Assembly (NCBI GenBank): GCA_018401355.1
Contig: JAGYLD010000021.1
Span: 1 to 32,919 of the forward strand
From: Bacteroidales bacterium
GTDB lineage: Bacteria > Bacteroidota > Bacteroidia > Bacteroidales > B18-G4
Direction: 5' to 3'
DNA: 32,919 nt
Part shown: piece after piece, positions 8,873-17,201 of the stretch
How the letters are laid out: each line of letters begins with the position of its first letter
Position numbering within the stretch: position 1 is the first letter of the stretch
Notes under the pieces: generated by a model
What the model saw: the letters and a program-made list of their open reading frames with translations, nothing else
The model's database searches: none
Told to the model about the DNA's origin: nothing
Translations under genes and position numbers: made by a program

Positions 8873-10393
8873 ATGGATAAGAAAATCAAGAATGCACTCA
8901 TTTCTGTATATTATAAGGACCGTCTTGATGAGATTACAAGCCTGCTCAACAAACTGGGAGTTAACATCTATTCAACCGGAGGTACATATGACCATATTAT
9001 CAGAAATGGTATTGAAGCTCAAACTGTTGAATCGCTGACCAGTTATCCTTCCATCCTGGGTGGGCGCGTAAAAACACTACACCCTAAAGTCTTTGGAGGT
9101 ATTCTTGGAAGAAGGTCCAATGATGGCGACAAGGCCCAGATGAAAGAATATAAAATTCCTGAATTCGATCTTGTGATCGTTGACCTTTATCCGTTCGAAA
9201 ACACTGTCGCCTCGGGCGCCAGCCCTGAAGAGATCATTGAAAAAATCGACATTGGTGGAATATCTCTTATTCGTGCAGCAGCAAAAAACTACAACGATGT
9301 GCTGATCATCCCCTCTTCCTCCTTTTATGATGAGCTCATCTCCATCCTGAAAGAAAAAAGTTGTTCATCATCTTTGGCACAAAGGCGGTATTTTGCCACA
9401 CAAGCATTTGAAATATCATCAGCTTACGACACCGCAATTTTTCAATATTTTAACAAGGATGAAAACCTGCCTGTGTTCAAATGTTCCTCTTCCACGGTAT
9501 TATCATTAAGATATGGAGAGAACCCGCATCAAAAAGGCAGTTTTTACGGAAAACTGGATGATGTCTTTGAACAGCTCCATGGCAAAGAGATCAGTTATAA
9601 CAACCTGGTAGATATTGATGCCGGCATTCATCTCATCCGTGAGTTTCAGGACACAACATTTGCCATTCTAAAACATACAAATGCATGTGGTGTGGCCACC
9701 AGGAAGGATCTGAAAGAATCATACCTTGCAGCTTTTGCCGGTGATCCTGTTTCAGCTTATGGTGGTATCCTCATTACCAATACTTTTGTTGATGACGCAA
9801 CTGCTGAAGAAGTCAACAAGCTCTTCTTTGAAGTCATCCTTGCTCCGGGATATGAAAAAAATGCCCTGGAAATGTTGAAGTCAAAGAAAAATAGAATAAT
9901 TTTGAAGGAGAAGTCATTGGAATTCCCACACAAACAATATAAATCATTGCTAAACGGAGTTATATTCCAGGATAAGGACGAATTACCCGTTACATTGAAT
10001 GAAATGGAGGTGGTCACCGGGAAGCCACCCACAGAAGAAGAAAAGCAGGATCTATTGTTTGCCAATAAGGTAGTAAAACATACCAAATCCAATGCCATCG
10101 TCCTGGTTAAAGACAGGCAGTTGCTGGGCAGCGGGGTGGGCCAGACTTCAAGGGTGGACGCTCTGAGGCAAGCCATCGAAAAGGCCCGTTCTTTTGAACT
10201 GGACCTCAACGGGGCTGTCATGGCCTCAGACGCTTTTTTCCCATTTGCGGACTCTGTTGAGATCGCTCATAAGGCTGGGATCAAGGCTGTTATACAGCCT
10301 GGTGGTTCGGTCAGGGACAAAGAATCCATTGATTATTGCAACAACAACAAAATGTCAATGGTATTCACAGGAAACCGGCATTTTAAACATTAA
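8873..10393 (+). CDS. purH: Bifunctional AICAR transformylase/IMP cyclohydrolase
   Basis: Catalyses the last two steps of purine synthesis: formylation of AICAR with 10-formyl-THF and cyclisation to IMP. The 506-aa product has an N-terminal MGS-like cyclohydrolase domain (residues 1 to about 190, with SVYYKD, STGGT and GGRVKTLHPK) and a C-terminal transformylase domain (RYGENPHQKG, KHTNACGVA, SAYGGI, GSGVGQTSRVDA, and GGSVRD near the end). I chose the ATG at 8873 because MDKKIKNALISVYYKD aligns with family starts; a longer frame to 8777 crosses the promoter region and adds 32 residues unlike the family. It is followed 17 nt later by mreB, a gene order shared with other Bacteroidota. Confidence 0.95.
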   Translation: MDKKIKNALISVYYKDRLDEITSLLNKLGVNIYSTGGTYDHIIRNGIEAQTVESLTSYPSILGGRVKTLHPKVFGGILGRRSNDGDKAQMKEYKIPEFDLVIVDLYPFENTVASGASPEEIIEKIDIGGISLIRAAAKNYNDVLIIPSSSFYDELISILKEKSCSSSLAQRRYFATQAFEISSAYDTAIFQYFNKDENLPVFKCSSSTVLSLRYGENPHQKGSFYGKLDDVFEQLHGKEISYNNLVDIDAGIHLIREFQDTTFAILKHTNACGVATRKDLKESYLAAFAGDPVSAYGGILITNTFVDDATAEEVNKLFFEVILAPGYEKNALEMLKSKKNRIILKEKSLEFPHKQYKSLLNGVIFQDKDELPVTLNEMEVVTGKPPTEEEKQDLLFANKVVKHTKSNAIVLVKDRQLLGSGVGQTSRVDALRQAIEKARSFELDLNGAVMASDAFFPFADSVEIAHKAGIKAVIQPGGSVRDKESIDYCNNNKMSMVFTGNRHFKH

Positions 10394-10410
10394 CATTCAT
10401 TAAAGGCTAT

Positions 10411-11433
10411 ATGGGACTATTTTCCTTTTTAACCAAAGAAATTGCTATCGACCTTGGGACAGCCAATACCATCATCATATACAACGATAAAGTTGTCGTG
10501 GATGAACCATCCATCGTAGCTATAGAACATAATACCGGAAAGATCATTGCTGTAGGCAAGAAGGCCATGATGATGCATGGAAAAACACATGAGAACATCA
10601 AAACGATCCGGCCGCTTCGCGATGGGGTTATTGCCGACTTTCAGGCTGCAGAATTTATGATCCGGGAAATGATCAAGATGATCTTCCCTAAGAAATCCAT
10701 TTTCCCTCCGGCATTAAAGATGGTCATTTGTATTCCTTCTGGCATCACAGAGGTAGAAGAAAGGGCTGTAAAAGATTCCGCAGAGCAAGCAGGGGCAAAA
10801 GAGGTCAAGCTGATCCATGAACCCATGGCAGCAGCTATCGGCATCGGTATTGACGTTCTGGAACCAACCGGAAATATGGTCATTGACATAGGGGGCGGCA
10901 CCAGTGAGATCGCTGTGATAGCCCTGGGTGGCATCGTCAACAACAAATCTATCAGGATCGCAGGCGATGATTTCAATTATGATATTATAGAATATATGCG
11001 CAAGCAACATAATATAAACGTTGGAGAAAGGACCGCTGAAAGAATAAAAATTGAAGCCGGTTCTTCATTGCCTGAACTGGATTCACCTCCGGATGATTTT
11101 GCTGTGCACGGAAGGGATATGCTTACAGGAATACCCAAGGAAATTACAGTCAATTATGCAGAAATTGCACATGCCCTGGATAAGTCCATTTCCAAGATCG
11201 AGGCTGCAGTGCTTAACGCTTTGGAAATGACCCCGCCAGAATTGGCTGCAGATATCTACCGTACCGGCATTTACCTTGCAGGCGGAGGGTCAATGTTGCG
11301 TGGACTTGATAAAAGATTGCACATGAAAACAAAACTACCCATTCATATGGCAGAAGATCCACTGAGGGCGGTAGCAAGAGGAACCGGTATAGCATTGAAA
11401 AACTTCGATAAGTTCCCGTTCCTTATCAAGTAA
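10411..11433 (+). CDS. mreB: Rod-shape-determining actin homologue MreB
   Basis: A 340-aa actin-like ATPase that polymerises beneath the inner membrane and positions the elongation machinery for peptidoglycan. Phosphate-1 motif IDLGTANT is at residues 13-20, phosphate-2 VIDIGGGTSEI near 157-167, and the adenosine motif TGIYLAGGGSMLRG near 287-300. The short amphipathic N-terminus (MGLFSF) suits membrane association. The length matches the usual 330-350. The gene is 17 nt after purH and 30 nt before mreC, so the purH promoter could serve the whole run. Confidence 0.96.
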   Translation: MGLFSFLTKEIAIDLGTANTIIIYNDKVVVDEPSIVAIEHNTGKIIAVGKKAMMMHGKTHENIKTIRPLRDGVIADFQAAEFMIREMIKMIFPKKSIFPPALKMVICIPSGITEVEERAVKDSAEQAGAKEVKLIHEPMAAAIGIGIDVLEPTGNMVIDIGGGTSEIAVIALGGIVNNKSIRIAGDDFNYDIIEYMRKQHNINVGERTAERIKIEAGSSLPELDSPPDDFAVHGRDMLTGIPKEITVNYAEIAHALDKSISKIEAAVLNALEMTPPELAADIYRTGIYLAGGGSMLRGLDKRLHMKTKLPIHMAEDPLRAVARGTGIALKNFDKFPFLIK

Positions 11434-11463
11434 GAATGAATTGCTTAAATCCATACCATTGCC

Positions 11464-12282
11464 ATGCGAACACTGTTTGCATTCTTTAATAAAAACTATT
11501 ACTTCTTTTTGTTTGTTATCCTGGAAGTTATTGCCATCTCATTGATGGTCAATAATAATCCTTATCCGCACACCCATTTTTTTAATACCTCTAATCAACT
11601 GATCGGGAATATCAATTCAACGTATGCCAATGTGGATGACTATTTCTACCTGAGAAGATCCAATGAAGTTCTTTTAAAAGAAAATGCAAGATTGCGCTCC
11701 ATCCTGGAAAGCTCATTCCTAATATCTGATACCATCAGCTATGTATTCATGGATACCATATTTCGCTATATCCCCGCGAAAATTATTAGCAATTCCATAA
11801 ACAAAAGAAATAATTATTTAATGCTCGACAAAGGCAGGAAACATGGTATAGAAAGAGAAATGGGTGTGGTTTCCTCAAATGGGATCGTTGGCATTGTGGT
11901 GGAAACATCAGAAAGTTTCTGTACCGTTATGTCACTTTTACACAAAGAATCAAAATTTAGCGCCAGGATAAAGAAAAACGACCAGCTGGCCAATGTTATA
12001 TGGGATGGCAAAAACCATTTGTTTGTTACTTTGCAGGATATTCCAAACCACATCATCTTAGAAAAAGGGGATACCATTATAACCAGTGGCTATTCATTCT
12101 TTTTCCCGGAAGGGGTTCTTATTGGAACCATAGAAGAGTTTGACAGGGAACAAAAAAGTAATTTTAATACGGCCAGGATTAAACTCTCCAACGACTTTGG
12201 CAAAATAAAAAATGCTTATATCCTGAAAAACCTACAAGAAAAACAACAAAGACAATTAATGAAAGAACCTGAAAATGAGTAA
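11464..12282 (+). CDS. mreC: Rod-shape-determining protein MreC
   Basis: A 272-aa inner-membrane protein. A single N-terminal helix (about 12-29) is followed by a coiled-coil stretch (about 60-78, rich in Leu, Asn and Arg) and a periplasmic beta domain in which NNYLMLDKGRKHGIEREMGV and SSNGIVGIVVETSESFCTVM are diagnostic. MreC links MreB to the periplasmic peptidoglycan synthases of the elongasome. Its last 8 nt overlap mreD (ATGAGTAA), suggesting translational coupling. The length is typical of Bacteroidota MreC. Confidence 0.93.
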   Translation: MRTLFAFFNKNYYFFLFVILEVIAISLMVNNNPYPHTHFFNTSNQLIGNINSTYANVDDYFYLRRSNEVLLKENARLRSILESSFLISDTISYVFMDTIFRYIPAKIISNSINKRNNYLMLDKGRKHGIEREMGVVSSNGIVGIVVETSESFCTVMSLLHKESKFSARIKKNDQLANVIWDGKNHLFVTLQDIPNHIILEKGDTIITSGYSFFFPEGVLIGTIEEFDREQKSNFNTARIKLSNDFGKIKNAYILKNLQEKQQRQLMKEPENE

Positions 12283-12787
12283 CCCCGTGGTTAAAAATAT
12301 TATACGTTTCATTTTGCTGGTCTTGCTTCAGGTACTGGTGTTCAACAACATTCAGATCAACGGGTATATCAATCCTTATTATTATGTGCTCTTCATCCTT
12401 ATACTGCCTTTTGATACTCCCAAATGGCTGATTTTATTTTCTGGATTTTTTCTTGGGCTTACCATTGATTTCTTCTCACACACCATTGGCATGCATGCAG
12501 CCGCAACAACCCTGGTGGCATTTTTAAGGCCGGGCACAATACGACTGCTTAGTGCAAACAGGGAGCTTGAACCTGGAATGGAACCTTCAATCCGTGATAT
12601 GGGTTTTTCATGGTTCTTTATGTATACACTCATCCTCGTTTTTTTCCATCATCTGCTTCTTTTTTTCCTGGAGGTGTTCAGGTTCAATGAATTTTTTCAA
12701 ACATTGGGAAGGGTGATCATCAGTACAGCTGTATCGGTCGCCCTGATCGTAATTGGAGAATATGTGGTCAGAAAGAGGAAAAAGTAA
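12275..12787 (+). CDS. mreD: Rod-shape-determining protein MreD
   Basis: A 170-aa hydrophobic protein with about five membrane helices (near 10-28, 33-52, 58-80, 108-132, 140-163). The GFFLGLTIDFFSHTIGMHAA segment is characteristic of MreD. It works with MreC in the cell-elongation complex. The start ATG lies within the end of mreC. In many Bacteroidota mrdA (PBP2) and rodA come next, but here a TlpA-like gene follows after 37 nt, so the cluster is truncated or rearranged at this point. Confidence 0.9.
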   Translation: MSNPVVKNIIRFILLVLLQVLVFNNIQINGYINPYYYVLFILILPFDTPKWLILFSGFFLGLTIDFFSHTIGMHAAATTLVAFLRPGTIRLLSANRELEPGMEPSIRDMGFSWFFMYTLILVFFHHLLLFFLEVFRFNEFFQTLGRVIISTAVSVALIVIGEYVVRKRKK

Positions 12788-12788
12788 T

Positions 12789-12796
12789 TATCTTTA
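12789..12796 (+). promoter_or_regulatory. Candidate -7 element TATCTTTA for the TlpA-like gene
   Basis: One mismatch to TAnnTTTG (A for the final G), located 28 nt before the ATG at 12825 and just after the mreD stop. No -33 TTTG at proper spacing. Weak support for an independent promoter. Confidence 0.35.
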
Positions 12797-12824
12797 CAGT
12801 CTGTCATTATTAACATATCTATCT

Positions 12825-13928
12825 ATGAAAAATTTATTTGTCCTTGCCATACTTTTTGGCCTTCTAACTTCTTGTGAACAAAAAAACACCAGTCAGCTTA
12901 ATGATTTTTCACTGACCGGAAACATCGACAGTATTTCTGATGGCTGGGTATACCTTAAAAAGCGTGAAAAGGGGACTTTTGTCATCATTGACTCAACTCA
13001 GCTTCAGGAAGGATCATTTTCTTTTACAGGCCAAATTGGTCTTCCTGAGTTGCATTATATCCTGGTACCCGGAGAAAAATATTACATCCCATTCTTCCTG
13101 GAAGGCTCTGAAATAAAGCTGAACGTAATTGCTTCGGATCTCAGTCAAACCACCATAGAAGGTTCTGAATCCAACACGGAATATGAAAAGTTCCTGAGTG
13201 CCGAAAAGATGATCATGGATGAAATCAGAGAAGTATACGGACAAATGCGCGAAGCAAGTGGTGATGAGGCCTTGGAAAAAGAACTTGAAGAAACGCTGTA
13301 TGCCTTGTATGATGACAAAGATGCCCTTGCATATCAATATATTATCAACAACACTTCTTCGCCTGTTGCACCTTACATTGCAGCAAAAAACCTTTACAAT
13401 TATGAGATTGAGGATCTGAAGGTCATCCTGGATTCTCTTAATGAAAGCCTTGATAATTCGGTATACACAATCAGACTCAACGACAGGTTGGAGGTGCTGA
13501 ACCGCGTAGCCGTAGGTCAGCCATTTATTCCTGTTTCACTTCCCGACACCAGCGGAAACATTATTTCCCTGGAAGACATTGCCAGGGACAAATATCTGTT
13601 GGTTGATTTCTGGGCATCCTGGTGTGGTCCATGCAGAAGGGAAAACCCAAACCTTGTTGAAAATTACAAAAAATATAATGACCAGGGCTTTGAAATTCTG
13701 GGAATATCCTTCGACAAAGACGGCAGAAAGTGGAAAGATGCCATCATTGAGGATGAACTCATGTGGTATCATATGTCAGATTTGAAAGGATGGCAAAGTG
13801 AAGCGGCTGAACCTTACGGTATTATCGCCATTCCATCAAATATTCTGCTGGACCCTGAAGGAATAATTATTGCAAGGAATCTTCGTGGTGAAGATCTTGG
13901 AAGCAAGCTGAAAGAATTATTCAATTAA
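12825..13928 (+). CDS. TlpA-like thiol-disulfide oxidoreductase lipoprotein
   Basis: A 367-aa exported protein. The signal peptide ends LLTSC, making Cys17 a lipid-attachment site. A DUF4369-like beta domain covers about residues 26-120, a helical linker about 120-220, and an AhpC/TSA-Redoxin thioredoxin-fold domain about 230-367 with the active site WCGPC (Cys267 and Cys270) and the cis-Pro region GIIAIPSN. Such proteins are abundant in Bacteroidota and reduce periplasmic disulfides, for example for cytochrome c maturation or oxidative damage repair; the partner is unknown. I chose the ATG at 12825 because it starts the signal peptide; an upstream ATG at 12753 lies within mreD. The stop shares TTAA with the convergent lutB-like gene. 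Confidence 0.88.
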   Translation: MKNLFVLAILFGLLTSCEQKNTSQLNDFSLTGNIDSISDGWVYLKKREKGTFVIIDSTQLQEGSFSFTGQIGLPELHYILVPGEKYYIPFFLEGSEIKLNVIASDLSQTTIEGSESNTEYEKFLSAEKMIMDEIREVYGQMREASGDEALEKELEETLYALYDDKDALAYQYIINNTSSPVAPYIAAKNLYNYEIEDLKVILDSLNESLDNSVYTIRLNDRLEVLNRVAVGQPFIPVSLPDTSGNIISLEDIARDKYLLVDFWASWCGPCRRENPNLVENYKKYNDQGFEILGISFDKDGRKWKDAIIEDELMWYHMSDLKGWQSEAAEPYGIIAIPSNILLDPEGIIIARNLRGEDLGSKLKELFN

Positions 13929-15307
13929 TCCTTTTGGTATTTCTCACGGTATTGTTTACGGAAAGATTTATTACTTATTTGTGGCAGCTCCCTGTGGTTT
14001 CCCCATGTTTTTCTGAAAAATTTTGAGAGAAACCAATTTTTTAATTTTCCATTGAACATGTCCATATATTTACTGTTCAGCATCATTTTCTTCCACCCCC
14101 ACATGGTTGTTTTTTCCATTGTAGTAGTATATCCTTTTTCAACAGATGCATTCCTGTTTACAAGCAGTAATTCATGCAGGGGAATATTAACAGGACATAC
14201 TTCTGTACATTTACCACAGAGAGAAGAAGCAAAACTTAAATGTTTGTAATTGTCAATACTTTTTAGGTACGGAGTGATCACTGATCCGATGGGTCCGCTG
14301 TAGGTTGTACCATAAGTATACCCTCCAATGTTCCTGTAAACCGGACAAGCGTTCAAACATGCTCCGCATCGTATGCATGAAAGAGCAACCCATTGGCGTT
14401 CTGTCGCAAGCAGGTTTGTTCGTCCATTATCTAAAAAAATAACATACATTTCTTCCGGCCCGTCGGGTTCGCCTGGTTGCCCCGGTCCTGATATCAAAGA
14501 ATTATAAGCGGTCATCGGCTGTCCTGTTCCATGGGTAGCAAGCAACGGCCAAAAGATATCCAGATCCTGCATATCAGGAATGATCTTTTCTATGCCACAA
14601 ATAACAATATGTGTCTTTGGAAAAGAAAAGGCCATAAATCCATTTCCTTCGTTTTCCGTTAAAGCAATGGCTCCCTGGTTTGCAACCACAAAATTTGCAC
14701 CTGTTATGCCTATATCAGCTTCCAGAAACTTTTCCCTAAGCAAATCCCTTACAAATGATGTTATTTCTTCCGGGGTGCTTTCCCTGGAAATACCAAATTT
14801 TTCATGAAACAACTTTGCAATATCTTCCTTTGATTTGTGCATTGCAGGTGTAACAATGTGATAGGGTTTCTCACCAGCAATCTGAACAATATATTCCCCC
14901 AGGTCTGTTTCCAGCGATTCTATTCCATTTTTCTCTAGAAGTTCATTGAGCTCAATTTCTTCAGTGATCATCGATTTCGACTTCACAACTTTTTTAGCTC
15001 CCTTCTTCAGGGCAATATCCAATACAAATTGTGCCGCATTTTTATCTGATTCTGCAAAAAGTACTTTTCCTCCCCTTTTCTCAAAATTCTCGGTGAAATC
15101 TATAATATAATTGTCAAGGTCCCGGATGACCTTTAGCTTTGTTTCCGATGCCTTTTTCCTGGCTGTCTCCAGATTATTATAAATGCTTTTGCCTTTTTCA
15201 ACAGCAACATCATATTTTGACATATTGAAGCTGATCCTTTTTCTGTGATCAGCATCAAATGCAACTTTTTCAGAATCCTTCAGAAACAGCTTGTGTTTTT
15301 CTGACAT
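13925..15307 (-). CDS. lutB: LutB/LldF-type iron-sulfur protein (LUD domain)
   Basis: A 460-aa cytoplasmic protein with an N-terminal LUD (DUF162) domain (about 60-300; landmarks ITGANFVVANQGAIALTENE and PKTHIV) and two 4Fe-4S cluster motifs: C311-x2-C314-x2-C317-x3-C321-P and C364-x2-C367-x3-C371-P. A short DUF3390-like tail follows, ending with a SFRKQYREKYQK basic stretch. LutB is the central subunit of LutABC, which oxidises L-lactate to pyruvate. Neither lutA nor lutC is in the window; the gene instead lies 1 nt downstream of rpiB in a tight two-gene unit. The lactate role is a family-based inference, and other 2-hydroxyacid or electron-transfer roles are possible. Confidence 0.85.
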   Translation of the reverse strand: MSEKHKLFLKDSEKVAFDADHRKRISFNMSKYDVAVEKGKSIYNNLETARKKASETKLKVIRDLDNYIIDFTENFEKRGGKVLFAESDKNAAQFVLDIALKKGAKKVVKSKSMITEEIELNELLEKNGIESLETDLGEYIVQIAGEKPYHIVTPAMHKSKEDIAKLFHEKFGISRESTPEEITSFVRDLLREKFLEADIGITGANFVVANQGAIALTENEGNGFMAFSFPKTHIVICGIEKIIPDMQDLDIFWPLLATHGTGQPMTAYNSLISGPGQPGEPDGPEEMYVIFLDNGRTNLLATERQWVALSCIRCGACLNACPVYRNIGGYTYGTTYSGPIGSVITPYLKSIDNYKHLSFASSLCGKCTEVCPVNIPLHELLLVNRNASVEKGYTTTMEKTTMWGWKKMMLNSKYMDMFNGKLKNWFLSKFFRKTWGNHRELPQISNKSFRKQYREKYQKD

Positions 15308-15308
15308 G

Positions 15309-15761
15309 TTATTCCGGCAATTCAGATATCTTTCTTACCCTGCGCTCATGCCTTCCTCCTTCAAATTCAGTATCCAGGAATGTTTCTACCATTTCCCAGG
15401 CATCATCAAATTCTACAAACCTTCCCGGCAGAGAAATAATATTGGCATCATTATGCAGCCTTGCAAGAAATGCCTGTTCTTTTGTCCAGCATAATGCAGC
15501 TCGTATTTTCCTGTATTTATTAGCAGTCATTTGTGCCCCGTTTCCGCTACCACAAACAATCACACCTATTGCATTTTCTCCATCATTAATAGCCCTGGCA
15601 AGAGGGTGTATATAATCAGGATAGTCTACACTATTTTCTGAATCCGTACCAAAATCCTTTACCTTAATTCCGGCTTCACTCAATTTATCATGAAGGAATT
15701 TTTTTAACGGAAATCCTGCATGATCACTTGCAATGTATGCCATTCTTGCTTTTTCGCTCAT
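15309..15761 (-). CDS. rpiB: Ribose-5-phosphate isomerase B
   Basis: Interconverts ribose 5-phosphate and ribulose 5-phosphate in the pentose phosphate pathway. The 150-aa length is standard. Motifs: ASDHAGFPLK (residues 11-20), DYPDYIHPLA (47-56), the catalytic-loop Cys in VIVCGSGNGAQM (near 68-79) and RLHNDANIISLPGRFV (near 100-115). The C-terminal FEGGRHERRV motif is also typical. It is the first gene of a minus-strand pair with lutB, and a TACATTTG promoter element lies 20 nt upstream of the start codon. RpiB enzymes sometimes act on allose or galactose phosphates; nothing here suggests that. Confidence 0.94.
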   Translation of the reverse strand: MSEKARMAYIASDHAGFPLKKFLHDKLSEAGIKVKDFGTDSENSVDYPDYIHPLARAINDGENAIGVIVCGSGNGAQMTANKYRKIRAALCWTKEQAFLARLHNDANIISLPGRFVEFDDAWEMVETFLDTEFEGGRHERRVRKISELPE

Positions 15762-15780
15762 TGTTGATAATTTTGTAATA

Positions 15781-15788
15781 CAAATGTA
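15781..15788 (-). promoter_or_regulatory. -7 element TACATTTG for rpiB-lutB
   Basis: On the minus strand the sequence reads TACATTTG, an exact TAnnTTTG match, leaving about 16 nt of leader before the rpiB ATG at 15761. Confidence 0.55.
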
Positions 15789-16024
15789 GTCATTTTACTT
15801 TTTTAGTAATTTATTCATCTGTTTTTCAACCTTTTTAAAACTTTCCAAAAATCGATAATTTTTATAATCAATTAAATATCAATTATTTTTAATTTATAAA
15901 CATTAACTTGTTAAATCATGTTAAAATATCATGGAAACATTATCTATTTTTGGAAAATGTCATTTGACAAATAATTTTTAAACAATTTATGTTTTTTTAA
16001 CCAACATCTATTAACAAAACTTTT

Positions 16025-16068
16025 CTGTTTATAATGATAATTTTTTAAACCACGCGTATTATAAACAG
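16025..16068. repeat. Perfect 11-bp inverted repeat upstream of nadA
   Basis: CTGTTTATAAT (16025-16035) and ATTATAAACAG (16058-16068) are exact reverse complements separated by 22 nt. The arms could bind a dimeric regulator or form a weak hairpin. The spacer contains CACGCG, a rare GC patch in this region. The distance to nadA is 195 nt. Confidence 0.6.
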
Positions 16069-16262
16069 TGTGAAAAAATATATTAAAATCACTTATAATT
16101 AAGGTTTTGGCTAAAATAACATGTTTAATTTCCTGTTAATATTAATGTATAAATCAATTTGTCAAGAAAAAAACGAAAAAATTATCAATACAACTAACAG
16201 GAATAATAATAATAATAAAATATATTAAAAATATATTAATATTAATAAAAGCATTCAGGTAA

Positions 16263-17201
16263 ATGAATTATAAGGATGAATTTTTAAAATTGAAAAAGGA
16301 AAAGAATGCAGTATTGCTTGCGCATTATTATCAGGTTTCAGAGATTCAGGATATTGCTGATTACGTGGGAGATAGCTTGGGACTTGCTCAAAAGGCAATT
16401 GATATAGAGAGTGATATAATCGTTTTTGCAGGTGTTCATTTTATGGCAGAGACAGCCAAGATACTGAATCCAGGTAAAACTGTGGTGCTGCCGGATCTGA
16501 ATGCAGGATGTTCTCTTGCAGACTCATGTCCGCCCAATGAATTTAGAACGTTTAAGGAAAAGCATCATGATCACATAGTGGTTTCTTACGTAAACTGCAC
16601 TGCTGCCATCAAGGCCATGTCTGATGTAATTTGTACTTCTTCCAATGCTGTGAAGATCGTTGAGTCATTTCCCAGGGATGAGAAGATAATATTCGCCCCG
16701 GATAAAAACCTTGGAGCTTATATAAACAAAGTTACCGGTAGGAACATGGTTTTGTGGGATGGTACTTGTGAAGTTCATGATATACTGGAAACCGAAGCCA
16801 TAATTGATTTAAAGGTTGAAAATCCGGATGCAAAACTAATAGCTCATCCTGAATGTAAACCACAGGTACTGGAAATTGCTGATTTTATTGGTTCTACAAC
16901 TGCCATGCTTAATTTCACGGTAAAAGATGATGCAAACAAATATATTGTAGCTACAGAAACAGGAATTCTGCATCAGATGAAAAAGGAATCCCCTGAAAAG
17001 GAATTCATCATCGTGCCAACGGATGAGACCTGCTCATGCAATGATTGTCCCTACATGAAGATGAATACCATGCAAAAACTTTATCTTTGTTTAAAGAATG
17101 AAAAGCCTGACATCATTATGGATAAAGATTTGATGGACAGGGCAAGAAAACCAATAGAAAGGATGTTGGATATTTCCAGGAAAGTTGGTTTGATCAAATG
17201 A
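16263..17201 (+). CDS. nadA: Quinolinate synthase A
   Basis: Condenses iminoaspartate with dihydroxyacetone phosphate to quinolinate in de novo NAD synthesis, using an oxygen-sensitive 4Fe-4S cluster. The 312-aa product is the short form without extra N-terminal residues. Likely ligands are Cys83 (in AGCSLADSCP), Cys169 (in DGTCEVHD) and one of Cys257/259/262 in the CSCNDCPYM segment. HYYQ near residues 21-24, SYVNCTAA near 108-115 and FAPDKNLG near 144-151 are diagnostic. nadB and nadC, often neighbours, are not in the window. Its TGA overlaps the ATG of the next gene. Confidence 0.95.
   Translation: MNYKDEFLKLKKEKNAVLLAHYYQVSEIQDIADYVGDSLGLAQKAIDIESDIIVFAGVHFMAETAKILNPGKTVVLPDLNAGCSLADSCPPNEFRTFKEKHHDHIVVSYVNCTAAIKAMSDVICTSSNAVKIVESFPRDEKIIFAPDKNLGAYINKVTGRNMVLWDGTCEVHDILETEAIIDLKVENPDAKLIAHPECKPQVLEIADFIGSTTAMLNFTVKDDANKYIVATETGILHQMKKESPEKEFIIVPTDETCSCNDCPYMKMNTMQKLYLCLKNEKPDIIMDKDLMDRARKPIERMLDISRKVGLIK

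Larger units (their letters stand above)
15762..16262. other. 500-bp very AT-rich intergenic spacer
   Basis: The divergent spacer between rpiB and nadA holds no convincing gene. It is strikingly AT-rich, with A and T runs, a short AAT/ATT tandem stretch near 16202-16220 and TTAAC-TT-GTTAA near 15904-15915. The rpiB promoter is at its left end and an 11-bp inverted repeat is at 16025-16068. I found no exact TTATCCACA boxes. It probably carries nadA regulation, but no convincing TAnnTTTG is seen close to nadA. Confidence 0.6.

Noticed and set aside
15762-16262. Possible replication origin (AT-rich, repeats)
   Set aside because: No exact DnaA boxes were found, no dnaA/dnaN neighbours are present and the spacer lies between metabolic genes. 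AT-richness alone does not support an origin.
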